Source of the DNA: Streptomyces sulphureus DSM 40104
GTDB lineage: Bacteria; Actinomycetota; Actinomycetes; Streptomycetales; Streptomycetaceae
Direction: 5' to 3'
NCBI RefSeq assembly: GCF_000381025.1
Contig: NZ_KB905816.1
Span: 186,001 to 250,000 of the forward strand
Length of the DNA stretch: 64,000 nt
Shown here: positions 23,845-33,398 of the stretch, in pieces
How positions within the stretch are numbered: position 1 is the stretch's first letter
How the letters are laid out: each line of letters starts with the position of its first letter
Program-made: the position numbers and the translations under genes
Notes under the pieces: generated by a model
Told to the model about the DNA's origin: nothing
The model's database searches: none
The model's input: only the letters and a program-made list of their open reading frames with translations

Positions 23845-24104
23845 CCGCGGTAGTCGACGGGAGCGCGCCGGCGCATCTCCCTTTCCGTGCGCTCGTGACG
23901 TGCGCATCCCGGACGGACTGTACGGTGCGCGCCGGAGCACGGACGGACGGCGTCCGGTTACCGGAGGCGAGCCGATCGCGCTCTGCCGGCGCACGTCGCC
24001 GATCGTGCGGTACGCGCCCCGGGGCGCCGGCTCGCGTTTCGGTGTCGGCGCCGTCTACACGTGGGCGCACGCCCGCACTTCCGCCGCGCGCACCCGGCGC
24101 CGGG

Positions 24105-24905
24105 TCAGCGCAGCTTCCGCACGGAGAACGGAACGCCGCTCGGGTCGGTGAGCCGTACGTCCGCGGCGTCGGGGTGGAGGCGGTCGGGGGTGTGCACGCC
24201 GGAGCCGCCGGCCGCGGACCGGGCGGCCTCCGGGTCGTCGACGTAGAAGGTCACCTCCCACCAGGTGGTGACGCGCGGGTCGGGAGGCTGCTCGGCGCTG
24301 CCGCTGTAGAGGGTGCCGACGACGTGGCGGCGCGAGCGCACCACGACGGTCTCCTGCTCGTACTCGACCGAACAGCACTCGGAGTCCTCGTCGTTCTGCC
24401 AGCCGAAGAGCTCCCCGTAGTACATCGCCGCCGCGAACGCGTCCCTCGTGTGCAGGTCGAGGCGGGCCGGAGGCTCCCCGTGGCACGGGTGCCAGCTCGC
24501 CGGCGCGCGCCCCTGCCACATTCCGAAACGCGCCCCCTGCGGATCGGCCGCGATCGCCGCCCGGCCGTGCGCGACCCCGAGCGGGCCGACCGCGACCATC
24601 CCGCCCCGGTCCTGCGCGTTGCCTGCGGCGCTGCCCAGATCGGGGACGGCGAAGTACGGCGTCCACGCGAGCGGCCCGCCGATCGCGGCCGACGCGTCGG
24701 CGAGGCCGGCGACCGGGGTGTCGTCGAGAAAGGCGATCAGATAGTTGTCCTCGTGCGACGCACTGCGGAACGTCCAGCCGAGGACGGCCGTGTAGAACTC
24801 CCGCGCCGCCGGAAGGTCGCGGGTCGCCAGGTTCACCCAGCACGGCGCGCCGTACAGGGGCTCGATGAGACCGGTGATGCCAGACCACCTCTCTCCTCGC
24901 CGCAC
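24105..24905 (-). CDS. Two-domain VOC (glyoxalase-fold) family protein
   Basis: About 266 residues from GTG at 24905 (start uncertain; no clear ribosome site). Two tandem vicinal-oxygen-chelate halves are visible: PCWVNLATRDLPAAREFYTA with VLGWTF, and PARLDLHTRDAFAAAMYYGE with LFGWQN. Each ends in a DPQGARFGMWQG or DPSGVPFSV turn. This architecture occurs in Cfp30B-like actinobacterial proteins of unknown substrate. Metal-ligand residues cannot be assigned confidently. Confidence 0.8.
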   Translation of the reverse strand: MRRGERWSGITGLIEPLYGAPCWVNLATRDLPAAREFYTAVLGWTFRSASHEDNYLIAFLDDTPVAGLADASAAIGGPLAWTPYFAVPDLGSAAGNAQDRGGMVAVGPLGVAHGRAAIAADPQGARFGMWQGRAPASWHPCHGEPPARLDLHTRDAFAAAMYYGELFGWQNDEDSECCSVEYEQETVVVRSRRHVVGTLYSGSAEQPPDPRVTTWWEVTFYVDDPEAARSAAGGSGVHTPDRLHPDAADVRLTDPSGVPFSVRKLR

Positions 24906-25056
24906 ACGGAGCGCGGCCGCGGTGTCCCGATCGGTGCGCCGGCGTACCGCCAGGGCGCACACGCCCCACCAGGGTGCTCCCTCCAGCGCCCTTGTGCATC
25001 TTCGAAGAGTGGGCCGACCGAGGTGTAAGGCCCAGGCTCGGGTGCACCCGGAACCC

Positions 25057-25284
25057 ATGACGACAGCCAACCCTGATCCCGATCCCTACCGCACGCCCGG
25101 GCTCGACAGCGGAGGCACGGTCCCGCCCGGCGAGACGCCCCCCGCCGAGGCGGGTACGGCCTGGGCCGGTCCGCAGGAGACGTACAACCCCACCCGGGGC
25201 TGGTCCGTCTGGCCCGTGGTCGCCCTCGGCGTGCTCGTCGCCTTCTTCGCCGCCTACTTCCTGGCCTGGGCCGTCGAAATCTGA
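25057..25284 (+). CDS. DUF6480 family small membrane protein
   Basis: 75 residues. The Pro/Gly/Asp-rich head (NPDPDPYRTPGLDSGGTVPP) is the recurrent actinomycete DUF6480 motif. One C-terminal membrane helix (VWPVVALGVLVAFFAAYFLA, ~52-71) anchors it with the head in the cytoplasm or outside; topology is undecided. Function unknown. No strong ribosome site precedes ATG. Confidence 0.75.
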   Translation: MTTANPDPDPYRTPGLDSGGTVPPGETPPAEAGTAWAGPQETYNPTRGWSVWPVVALGVLVAFFAAYFLAWAVEI

Positions 25285-25699
25285 CCTTCCCGACCACTGC
25301 CGCGCGGTGCCACCCACCACGGCGATCGCGTCTGCCCGCCCCGACTCGTGCGGCGTCCAAGCCTGTTCACGGACCTTCTACGCCGCTGAAGGTGCGGCGT
25401 CATGTCGAAGGATGTGGTGCGCCGCCTCCGGCAAGCGAGCCGCCGAGCGGCACACGACCGTGGCGCACAACCCGCCTCCCACTGCACGACAGCATGGGAC
25501 TCGACCGACATACGCGCACCGAGCGACACTCACGCTCCTCGCGGCGCCCGACTCCTCGGTTCCGTACGCCCGCACCACGCGCCTCCTCCGCGAGAGAGCG
25601 GCCCCTTCCTCACTCCGGCGGAACCCGGCGCACCAGAGCGCCCACTGCCACGTCCGCGACGTGCGCCCGCGCGACTCCACGAGGAAGAGCCACCCGGTA

Positions 25700-26330
25700 C
25701 TCGCTCCGAGCCCGGCTCGCGATCCGGCTTGCAGGCACCGTGCTCTGCGCCTGCGACTGCGCCGTGCTTCTCGCGGCGCCGGTGACCTGGATCGCGCTCG
25801 CCTTCTGCCGGCTGGGCACCCCGCACACCCCGTGGCCGGTCCACGTCGGGCCGCGGACGTGGTTCGGCGGTTTCGCCGTCGGCATGCTCCACCGTCCGCC
25901 GACGCGACAGCGGACGCGTCGGCGGCACCGGCGCAACGTTGCTCACGCTGCTCGGCACCCTGGGCGTCCACGCCCTCACACACGCCTCGGACGGCGACAA
26001 CCCGCCGCGACCTTCTCCCCTCCGCTCTCCTCATTGCTCCGAAGCGTTCTTTACTACGGAGTTCACCTGCTACACCCGGCCGTTGACCGCGGGTGCTCAC
26101 CGCGAAGTGGCTCGCCTACGTCGGCCTCGTCACCTACAGGCTCTTCATCCGACAGAGGCCGCCGATGCTCCTCCTGTACGACAACGGCCTCCTCCCGCAG
26201 GGCTCGGCAGGCTTCCCCTGGCAGCCTCCTCGCCCCCACCTCGACCGTCCCCGTCGCACAACTCGACTACCGCTGCATCGAGTCCCGCCGGCATACCCGC
26301 CCGCCTCGGCGCACGCCCGGCCCCGCGACT
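25700..26330 (+). pseudogene. Decayed acyltransferase-3 family gene
   Basis: No intact frame exists, but pieces in three frames fit the C-terminal half of acyltransferase-3 membrane proteins. In order they are LLTLLGTLGVHAL (~25940), then LAYVGLVTYRLFIRQRP with MLLLYDNGLLPQGSAGFPW (~26105-26220), and STVPVAQLDYRCIESRR (~26245-26295), the last like the 'SYRfIErP' end of the family. A more degenerate hydrophobic stretch precedes at ~25740-25800. Several frameshifts are needed. The 25285-26432 gap otherwise holds nothing I can support. Confidence 0.55.
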
Positions 26331-26432
26331 ACCTGCCGCACCCGCCCCGCCGCCCGCACGCAAACGTCCCAGCCAAGACCCGCGGGCCCCGCACGCCGCT
26401 GCCCCAACCGGCGGGCAGCAGCGTGCGGTCCG

Positions 26433-28559
26433 CTACTCGCCGAGCAACTTGTCCGGTGTCAGGGGCAGTTCGCGCACCCGGATGCCGGTCGCGTTGTAGA
26501 CGGCGTTGACGACTGCCGAGGGGCTCCCCACGATGCCGATCTCGCCGATGCCGCGGGAGCCCATCGGGTTGGAGACGAAGTCCTCCTCGTCGAGCCAGGC
26601 GGCCTCGATGTCGCCGATGTCGGCGCAGACGGCCACGTGGTAGTCGGCGAGGTCCTGGTTGACGACGTGGCCCGTGGTGTAGTCGAAGACGCCCTCCTCA
26701 TGGAGCGCCATCGAGAGGCCCATCGTCATGCCGCCGATGAACTGGCTCCGCGCCAGAAGAGGGTTGATGATCCGGCCCGCGGAGAAGACGCCGAGCATCC
26801 GCGGCACCCGCACCTCTCCCGTGACCGCGTTCACCCGTGCCTCGGCGAAGTGCGCCCCGAACGAGTGCACGGCGTACCGCTCGCGCGCAGGATTCTCCGG
26901 GTACCCCGCGCGGACGCGGGCGCCCGCCTCGGGATCGTCCCCGTACTGGTCGCGGAACGCGCGCACCGCGTTGAGGAGCGACGAGCCCCAGGACGTGACG
27001 CCGGAGGAACCGCCGGCGACCGTGGCCATGGGGTAGGCGGTGTCGCCGATCTCCATGCGTACGTTTTCCGCGGCAACGCCCAGGCCGTCGGCTGCGATCT
27101 GGCTGAGGACCGTCCAGGTCCCGGTGCCGAGGTCGGCGGCGCCGATGCGCACCGTGTAACGCGAGGAACCGCGGTGGACGATCTCCACCTCGGAGCCGGG
27201 CATGGCATAGCCGGGGTACGTCGAGGAAGCGACGCCGAGTCCGACGAGCCACTCCCCCTCTCGTCGTGTGCCCGGTGCGGTGCGCTGGTCCCAACCGAAG
27301 CGCCGTGCACCGGTGGTGAGGCACTCGACGAGATGCCGCGACGACCAGGGCTTGCCGGTCTCGGGCTCCTGGGTCGGATCGTTGCGCTTACGGAGCTCGA
27401 TCGGGTCGAGGCCGAGGGCCTCGGCGAGTTCGTCCATCGCGACCTCGGCCGCGTACATCCCCGGCGTCTCGCCCGGCGCCCGCATCCACGAGGGGACGGG
27501 TACGTCGAGGGCGGCGAGCAGGTGCGCGGTCCGGCGGTTCGGCGAGGCGTACATCATGCGCGTCGCGACGGCGGACTGCTCGGCGAACTCTTTGACACGG
27601 GAGGTGTGTTCGAGCACCTCGTGGCTGATCGCCGTGAGCTGTCCGTCCGGCTCGGCGCCGAGCCGGACGCGCTGCACCGTGGGCGTGCGGTGGCCGGCGA
27701 GGGAGAAGAGCTGCTGCCGGGTGAGCGCGAGCTTCGCCGGCCGACCGCGGAGCACCTTGGCGGCGAGGCAGGCGAGGACGTTGTGCGCGTGCGGCATCCC
27801 CTTGGAACCGAACCCGCCGCCGACGTGCGGGGAGATGACGCGGATGCGTTCGGCACCGAGGCCGAGCATGGGGGCGAGCGTGGTGCGTACGGTGTGGGAG
27901 CCCTGCGTCGAGTCGTAGAGGGTGAGGAGCGGGGAGGCCGACGGGTCCTCCGGGTCGCCCTCCTCCCAGATCGCGATGGTGGTGTGCGGTTCCATCGGAT
28001 TGTTGAACTGCATCGGCGTGCGGTAGGTCGCGTCGATCGTGCACGCGGCTTCCTTGAGCGCCGCCTCGGGGTCGCCCTGCTCCGTGTCCGAGGGGAAGGA
28101 GGGGTTGACCTTCTCCGGTGTGTAGGTGTCCGGGCTGTCGACGCGCAGCTCCGTGTGGTGCGGCTCCTGCTCGTACCCGTACTGGACGAGGGACGCCGCG
28201 TACCGCGCGGCCTCCGGCGTCTCGGCGAGCACCGCGCCGACGATCTGGCCGCGGAACCCGACCTCGGGGCCCTGGAGGATGGCGAGTTCGCGGTCGAAGG
28301 TGTCGGCGAGGCGCGGGGCCGTGCGGTGGGAGAGGACGGTGAGCACGCCGTCGACGGCCTCCGCCGCCGCGGTGTCGATGCGGACGATGCGCCCCCGCGC
28401 GATGCGGGCCTGGACGGCGTGGACGTACACCGGTTCGGGGAGCCGGTGCTCCCACGCGTAAGGGGCGGTGCCCCTGACCTTCGCGGGTCCGTCGAGCCTG
28501 CGGGTGGGGACGCCGACGGCGTGCGCGGCGAGGGGCGGCGGCTGTTCGGTCTCGGTCAC
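26433..28559 (-). CDS. Molybdenum hydroxylase, Mo-cofactor subunit (PaoC/XdhA-like)
   Basis: 708 residues from GTG at 28559, which overlaps the stop of the FAD subunit as GTGA. Family motifs are MQFNNPMEPHTTIA, VGGGFGSKG, RAPGETPGMYAAEVAMDELA and IGEIGIVGSPSAVVNAVYNA, the last holding the catalytic Glu near residue 680. Mo hydroxylases insert oxygen from water into aldehydes or N-heterocycles. Overall resemblance is to periplasmic aldehyde oxidoreductase PaoC (YagR), but no Tat signal is present in this operon, so it probably acts in the cytoplasm. No XdhC-type maturation gene is adjacent. Confidence 0.9.
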   Translation of the reverse strand: MTETEQPPPLAAHAVGVPTRRLDGPAKVRGTAPYAWEHRLPEPVYVHAVQARIARGRIVRIDTAAAEAVDGVLTVLSHRTAPRLADTFDRELAILQGPEVGFRGQIVGAVLAETPEAARYAASLVQYGYEQEPHHTELRVDSPDTYTPEKVNPSFPSDTEQGDPEAALKEAACTIDATYRTPMQFNNPMEPHTTIAIWEEGDPEDPSASPLLTLYDSTQGSHTVRTTLAPMLGLGAERIRVISPHVGGGFGSKGMPHAHNVLACLAAKVLRGRPAKLALTRQQLFSLAGHRTPTVQRVRLGAEPDGQLTAISHEVLEHTSRVKEFAEQSAVATRMMYASPNRRTAHLLAALDVPVPSWMRAPGETPGMYAAEVAMDELAEALGLDPIELRKRNDPTQEPETGKPWSSRHLVECLTTGARRFGWDQRTAPGTRREGEWLVGLGVASSTYPGYAMPGSEVEIVHRGSSRYTVRIGAADLGTGTWTVLSQIAADGLGVAAENVRMEIGDTAYPMATVAGGSSGVTSWGSSLLNAVRAFRDQYGDDPEAGARVRAGYPENPARERYAVHSFGAHFAEARVNAVTGEVRVPRMLGVFSAGRIINPLLARSQFIGGMTMGLSMALHEEGVFDYTTGHVVNQDLADYHVAVCADIGDIEAAWLDEEDFVSNPMGSRGIGEIGIVGSPSAVVNAVYNATGIRVRELPLTPDKLLGE

Positions 28560-29548
28560 TGCGGCTCCCCTGCGGTCAGGTCGCTCAACACGGCGGTGAG
28601 CGTTCTGCGGGCCATCGGCACCTTGAAAGCGTTGCCGGGAAGGGGCTCGGCGGCGGCGAGTTCGGCCTCGGCGGCGCGTCGGAAGCTGTCCTCCGTCGCG
28701 GGCGCGCCGGCGAGCGCATCCTCCGCGCGGGTCGCACGCCACGGCTTGTGCGCCACGCCGCCGAGCGCGATCCGCGCCCACCGCACCGTGCTGCCCTCCG
28801 TCTCGACGACGGCGGCGACGGAGACGAGCGCGAACGCGAAGGAGGCGCGATCCCGCACCTTCCGGTACCCGGAGCGTGCCGCAGCCGGCAGGGGCGGCAC
28901 CTCGAGCGCGGTGATGAGCTCCCCGTGGAGCAGAGTGTTGTCGCGCTGCGGCTCGTCGCCCGGCAGCCGCAGCAGTTCGGTGACAGGGAGGCGCCGCTCG
29001 CCCTCGGGGCCCGTGGTGACGACGACGGCGTCGAGCGCGGCGGCGGCCACCGCCATGTCGGAAGGGTGCACGGCGATGCACTCCTCGGAGGCGCCGAGCA
29101 CCGCGTGCTGCCGGGTGTAGCCGGTGAGAGCGGAGCAACCGCTGCCCGGGTCGCGCTTGTTGCACGGGGTGGTGGGGTCCTGGAAGTAGCGGCACCGGGT
29201 GCGCTGGAGGAGGTTGCCCGCCGTGGTGGCGGCGTTGCGGAGCTGTCCCGAGGCGCCGGCGAGCAGCGCACGGGAGAGGACGGGGAAGCGGGTGCGGACG
29301 AGAGGGTGGGCGGCGAGATCGCTGTTGCGAAGGGTGGCACCGATCCGCAGGCCGCCGTCCGGCAGTTCCTCGACGTCCTCCAGCGGCAGCCGGCTCACGT
29401 CGATGAGCCGGCCCGGGTGGGTGATGCCGAGTCTGAGATGGTCGACGAGGTTGGTGCCGCCGCCGAGGAAGACGGCCCCCGGGTCGTCGACGGCTGCGGT
29501 GACGGCGGCGCGTACGGAGCCTGCGCGTTCGTAGGCGAAGGGTTTCAC
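28556..29548 (-). CDS. Molybdenum hydroxylase, FAD subunit with extra Fe-S cysteines (PaoB-like)
   Basis: 330 residues from GTG at 29548, overlapping the upstream stop as GTGA. FAD-binding (CO dehydrogenase flavoprotein-type) motifs are FLGGGTNLVDHL and GATLRNSDLA, with ATTAGNLLQRTRCRYF. Four cysteines (119, 129, 138, 157) lie in the insert around PCNKRDPGSGCSAL and ECIAVHPSDMA. In E. coli PaoB the equivalent insert binds a [4Fe-4S] cluster, so this subunit probably carries one too. It passes electrons between the 2Fe-2S clusters and FAD. Confidence 0.9.
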   Translation of the reverse strand: MKPFAYERAGSVRAAVTAAVDDPGAVFLGGGTNLVDHLRLGITHPGRLIDVSRLPLEDVEELPDGGLRIGATLRNSDLAAHPLVRTRFPVLSRALLAGASGQLRNAATTAGNLLQRTRCRYFQDPTTPCNKRDPGSGCSALTGYTRQHAVLGASEECIAVHPSDMAVAAAALDAVVVTTGPEGERRLPVTELLRLPGDEPQRDNTLLHGELITALEVPPLPAAARSGYRKVRDRASFAFALVSVAAVVETEGSTVRWARIALGGVAHKPWRATRAEDALAGAPATEDSFRRAAEAELAAAEPLPGNAFKVPMARRTLTAVLSDLTAGEPQ

Positions 29549-30078
29549 CGCTCGGTCACCTCGCTGACGTCTCCGACTTCGCGGATCGCGGCGACGATGT
29601 TGACGTACGCGCCGCACCGGCAGATGTTGCCGCTCATCCGCTCCCGGATCTCGTCGTCGGTGAGCGGGGTGCGGGCCGCGGGGTCGAGGTCGGCCGTCGC
29701 GTGGCTCGGTCTGCCGGCGTCTGCTTCCTCGAGCATGCCGGCGGCCGAGCAGAGTTGGCCTGGTGTGCAGTAGCCGCACTGGAAGGCGTCGTGGTCCCAG
29801 AACGCCTGTTGCAGCGGGTGGAGTCGGCCGTCGGGACCTGGCAGTCCTGCGGCTGTGGTGACCTCGGCACCGTCGTGCGAGACGGTGAGGGCGAGGCAGC
29901 TCACGACACGTCGCCCGTCGAGGAGCACGGTGCACGAGCCGCACTGGCCGTGGTCGCAGCCCTTCTTGGGAGAGGTGACGCCGAGTCGGTCGCGGAGGGC
30001 GTCGAGCAGGCTCGTGCGGGTGTCGACGGTCAACGAGCGTTCCTCGCCGTCCACCCGCAGCGTGACATGGGCATCCAT
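29545..30078 (-). CDS. Molybdenum hydroxylase, 2Fe-2S subunit (PaoA-like)
   Basis: 177 residues. The plant-type 2Fe-2S motif is GCDHGQCGSCTVLLDG. The second cluster domain has CGYCTPGQL and ICRCGAYVNI. This is the electron-transfer subunit of the three-part Mo hydroxylase and is first in the operon. Unlike E. coli PaoA it has no N-terminal twin-arginine signal, starting directly MDAHVTLRVDGEERSL. The ATG at 30078 lacks a strong ribosome site. Confidence 0.92.
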   Translation of the reverse strand: MDAHVTLRVDGEERSLTVDTRTSLLDALRDRLGVTSPKKGCDHGQCGSCTVLLDGRRVVSCLALTVSHDGAEVTTAAGLPGPDGRLHPLQQAFWDHDAFQCGYCTPGQLCSAAGMLEEADAGRPSHATADLDPAARTPLTDDEIRERMSGNICRCGAYVNIVAAIREVGDVSEVTER

Positions 30079-30286
30079 TCGGCTGCCGCTACCCGCGCAC
30101 GGTCGTGGCGCAAACCGGGTGCGGTATCGCTCCCTCCGGTTGGCCCAGGGAGGAACGCACGCTTGGCGGCAGCGCGGTGCGCACCCAACCGGTGGGGTCG
30201 GGAGGGGCGTTGGCGTGTCCCTGGCGCCGTGCCGGTGCCGCCCGGAGTCGTGCACCGGGTGGCCCGGCGCACGACTCCCGCCGCGT

Positions 30287-30754
30287 CTACCAGGTCGCCC
30301 CCGCCGGCTGCCGGGTGGCCGCGTTGACATGGTTGAAGAGGTTGGTGAGGCCGATCGTCAACACGATCGAGGCGAGTTCCTTCTCGTCGAAGTGGCGGGC
30401 CGCCTCGTCCCAGACGGCGTCGGGGACCGCCTCGCCGCTGTGGTCGGCGAGGCGGGTGGCGTACTCGGTGAGGTCGAGCACGGCGCGCTCGGCCTCGGTG
30501 AAGTACGGGGCCTCGCGCCAAGCGGCGACCGCGAAGAGCCGCTCGTCGGTCTCGCCGCCCTTCTTCATCCCACGGGCGCCGAGGTCGACGCAGTAGCTGC
30601 ACCCGTTGATCTGGCTCGCACGCAAGTGGGCCAGCTCCAGGACGGTCCCCGACGCCGCCCCCTCCTGGCGGCTGGCCCGGATCAGCTCCTGGATCGCCGG
30701 GTAGGCACCCGGGAGCACGGCTGCGGGGTTCTTGATGCGCGGTTGAGGCTGCAC
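30287..30754 (-). CDS. AhpD-like carboxymuconolactone decarboxylase family protein
   Basis: 155 residues from GTG, with GGAGGAGACACC upstream. The CMD/AhpD active site is seen in HLRASQINGCSYCVDLGARG, with the redox C-x-x-C pair near residues 56-59. Other family features are RLFAVAAWREAPYFTEAERA and ASIVLTIGLTNLFNHVN. Members are alkylhydroperoxidases or peroxide-sensitive proteins; the donor is unknown. It is downstream of the SDR gene on the same strand, 75 bp away. Confidence 0.9.
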   Translation of the reverse strand: MQPQPRIKNPAAVLPGAYPAIQELIRASRQEGAASGTVLELAHLRASQINGCSYCVDLGARGMKKGGETDERLFAVAAWREAPYFTEAERAVLDLTEYATRLADHSGEAVPDAVWDEAARHFDEKELASIVLTIGLTNLFNHVNAATRQPAGATW

Positions 30755-30828
30755 GGTGTCTCCTCCTGTCTCCGGTCCTTCACAATGAGGACGGGAGGGC
30801 GCCGCAGGATGTGACATCCGTGCGGCGG

Positions 30829-31581
30829 TCAGGAGTTGCGGCGCGCCACCTTGTGCTGCGCCGCCTGCGCGCGCGGGCGCAGGACGAGCAGGTCGACGTT
30901 GACGTGCGAGGGCCGGGTGACCGACCAGGCGATGGTGTCGGCGACGTCCTCCGCCGTGAGAGGCGCGTCGACGCCGGCATAGACCTGCGCGGCCTTCGCC
31001 TCGTCGCCGTTGTAACGGTTGAGCGAGAACTCGTCCGTCTGCACCATGCCGGGTGCGATCTCGACGACGCGTACGGGCTCGCCGCACAGCTCCAGGCGGA
31101 GCGTCTCGGTGAGTGCGTGCGCGCCGTGCTTGGCGGCGCTGTAGCCGCCGCCTCCCTCGTAGTTGACGTAGGAGGCGGTCGAGGAGACGACGACGAGGAC
31201 GCCGTCCCCGCTCGCCTTGAGCTTCGGCAGGAGCGCCTGCGTGACGTGGAGGGTGCCGAGGACGTTGACGTCGTACATCCTCGCCCAGTCGCCCGGGTCG
31301 CCCTCCTCGACGGAGTCCGCGCCGAAGGCACCGCCCGCGTTGTTGACGAGCACCGCGCACTCCTCGACCGCACCGGCGAAGGCGTCGACGGCCTCGCGGT
31401 CGGTGACGTCGAGAGGATGCACACCGGCCTCGCCCCCCGCCGCGCGGATCTTTTCGGCAACGGCCTCCAGACGCTCGGCACGGCGACCGACGAGAAGTGT
31501 GCGGTACCCCTCACTCGCAAGGGCACGCGCGGTGGCGGCACCGATCCCGCTCCCGGCTCCGGTGACGACGGCCGTGGACAT
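30829..31581 (-). CDS. SDR family oxidoreductase (YdfG-like)
   Basis: 250 residues from ATG with GGGAGG upstream. Classical short-chain dehydrogenase motifs are TGAGSGIG (NAD(P) binding), DVTDREAVDAF, NNAGGAF, Ser in VVSSTASY, and the YSAAK catalytic pair. The sequence is closest in feel to YdfG-type 3-hydroxy-acid/serine dehydrogenases. Arg in VGRRAERL after beta-2 suggests NADPH. Substrate unknown. Confidence 0.92.
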   Translation of the reverse strand: MSTAVVTGAGSGIGAATARALASEGYRTLLVGRRAERLEAVAEKIRAAGGEAGVHPLDVTDREAVDAFAGAVEECAVLVNNAGGAFGADSVEEGDPGDWARMYDVNVLGTLHVTQALLPKLKASGDGVLVVVSSTASYVNYEGGGGYSAAKHGAHALTETLRLELCGEPVRVVEIAPGMVQTDEFSLNRYNGDEAKAAQVYAGVDAPLTAEDVADTIAWSVTRPSHVNVDLLVLRPRAQAAQHKVARRNS

Positions 31582-31806
31582 CGCAGGCCCTCCCAGACGA
31601 CTCGCAGGGTGCCACCGGGGCCAACTCGGCCGTTCCACGGGCCTGTTGGTACGCCCCTGAGCGGCGGATCTCCGGTGGATACTTGCAGCGCAGCGGAGGG
31701 GGTGTCAAGTTCGACGGGTGTCTATATGAGCAGAGAGGCGAGGTACGGTCCGCCCGCTTTCGGTGATCGGATCGCGGGCGACACTCGGTGGCGGCTGGCC
31801 CCGCCC

Positions 31807-32187
31807 TCAGTCGGCTTGCGAGGACTGGAGGAACTGGAGGTAGTTGCCGACCGGGTCGGCCACCGTGCAGATCAGCCACCCGTCCCCCATCTCCTCGACC
31901 GGCCGCACCCAGGTGACCCCGAGGGAGTCGAGGTGCTGCTCGGCCGCGCGGAGGTCGCGGACGAGGACGTTGATCAGGTGCCTCCCGGGTTCGGCGGCCT
32001 TCTCCGCGACGTCGTCGCGGCCGTCGAAGCCGATGATCGACGCTCCCACGGCCAGCATGTGCCCCTCCCACCGGGCGCCCAGCGGCTCCAGCGCGGCCCG
32101 GTACCACTCGATGAGCCGTTCCGGGTGCGTGGCGCCGAGGACGACGCCGAAACCGGCGACGTTCTCCTGAACTGCCTCTGTACTCAT
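31807..32187 (-). CDS. VOC family protein
   Basis: 126 residues, a single glyoxalase-fold unit. It shows the expected GVVLGATHPERLIEWYRAAL opening, a central HLINVLVRDLRAAEQHLDSL strand-helix, and a CTVADPVGNYLQFLQ end. The fold binds metals or small molecules; members include lyases, dioxygenases and drug-binding proteins. AAGGG precedes ATG by about 10 bp. Function not assignable. Confidence 0.8.
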   Translation of the reverse strand: MSTEAVQENVAGFGVVLGATHPERLIEWYRAALEPLGARWEGHMLAVGASIIGFDGRDDVAEKAAEPGRHLINVLVRDLRAAEQHLDSLGVTWVRPVEEMGDGWLICTVADPVGNYLQFLQSSQAD

Positions 32188-32414
32188 ACGACTTGCCCTT
32201 CGTCCGTGGTTGGCGGTGGTTGACGTGGCGCACGCCGTCTCCGTGGGCGGGCGGCACGCCTGTACTCGGTAGGTACCGACCGGGCCCGCCACCGGAAATC
32301 ATCGCCGCGCGGAGGATTCTCCGCCCCGGTGTGCGGCAGGCCGCCTTGCCGAAGAAACGGACGTCCGCCGTGTCACCATGGCGCGGTCGTACGCCGATAC
32401 GGAGGAGTACCGCG

Positions 32415-33293
32415 ATGCGCGCCGGAATCACGATCCTGCCGGAGTACCGCTGGTCCGAGGCGGTGGGAAAGTGGCAGCGCGCCGAGAGTTACGGGTTCGA
32501 CCACGCCTGGACCTTCGACCACCTGGGCTGGCGCGGGCTCGTCGACGGCCCGTGGTTCGACGCGGTGCCGACCCTCGCGTTGGCCGCCGCCGCGACGTCC
32601 CGCATCCGGTTGGGCCCCCTCGTCTCCACCCCCAACTTCCGCCATCCGGTGACGTATGCGCGCTCCCTGCTGACGCTCGACGACGTCTCGCGCGGACGCC
32701 TCCTCGTCGGCCTCGGCTCGGGCACGCCCCACGGCTACGACACCACCGTGCTCGGACCCGATTCGCCGAGCGGTGCACGCGCGGCCCGCTTCAGGGAGTT
32801 CGTCGAACTCCTCGACGCCCTCCTCACGCGCGACCACGTCGACTACGGCGGCTCCCACTTCACCGCCGTCGACGCGCGCACCCTCCCCGGCTGCGTCCAG
32901 CAGCCGCGCGCCCCCTTCGTCGTCGCAGCGATCGGCCCCAAGGCGATGGACGTGGCGGCACGCTTCGGCGACGGATGGGTCACCACCGGCGACCCGCACG
33001 ATGATCTCGACGCCTGGTGGCGCAGCATCGCCGACCACCGCGGCCGCTTCGAGGAGGCCCTCGCCCGGCAGGGCCGCCCCGACACCGTCCGCCGCTACCT
33101 GCAGACCGACGGCGCCCCGACCTACTCCCTCGGTTCTCCCGAGACGTACCGGGAATTCCTCGGCCGTGCAGCGGAGTTGGGTTTCACCGACGTCGTCGCG
33201 CCCTGGCCGCGCACCTCCGGGGTCTTCGCGGGCGACGAGAACGTGTTGGACACCGTCGCCGCGGACATCCTTCCCACCCTCGACCGCACGTGA
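32415..33293 (+). CDS. LLM-class F420/FMN-dependent oxidoreductase
   Basis: 292 residues, GGAGGAG upstream of ATG. The luciferase-like barrel is evident: YGFDHAWTFDHLGWRG, TSRIRLGPLVSTPNFRHP, SRGRLLVGLGSGTPHGYD and PFVVAAIGPKAMDVAARFGD, ending GFTDVVAPWPR. The FDHLGW pattern is common among F420-dependent actinobacterial members. Substrate unknown. It is divergent from the VOC gene, with 227 bp between starts. Confidence 0.87.
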   Translation: MRAGITILPEYRWSEAVGKWQRAESYGFDHAWTFDHLGWRGLVDGPWFDAVPTLALAAAATSRIRLGPLVSTPNFRHPVTYARSLLTLDDVSRGRLLVGLGSGTPHGYDTTVLGPDSPSGARAARFREFVELLDALLTRDHVDYGGSHFTAVDARTLPGCVQQPRAPFVVAAIGPKAMDVAARFGDGWVTTGDPHDDLDAWWRSIADHRGRFEEALARQGRPDTVRRYLQTDGAPTYSLGSPETYREFLGRAAELGFTDVVAPWPRTSGVFAGDENVLDTVAADILPTLDRT

Positions 33294-33398
33294 GCGCGCT
33301 ACCGGATCAGCCTGCGCACGAGGCCCGCCCCTGCCCCGGACCCGAGCACCACCAGGAAGTCGTAGCCCTGTCGGCCCGCGGAACTGGTTACCGAAGCC

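Noticed and set aside
28560..29195. Upstream extension of the Mo-subunit frame
   Set aside because: It overlaps the FAD subunit in another frame. The GTGA overlap at 28556-28559 marks the real start.
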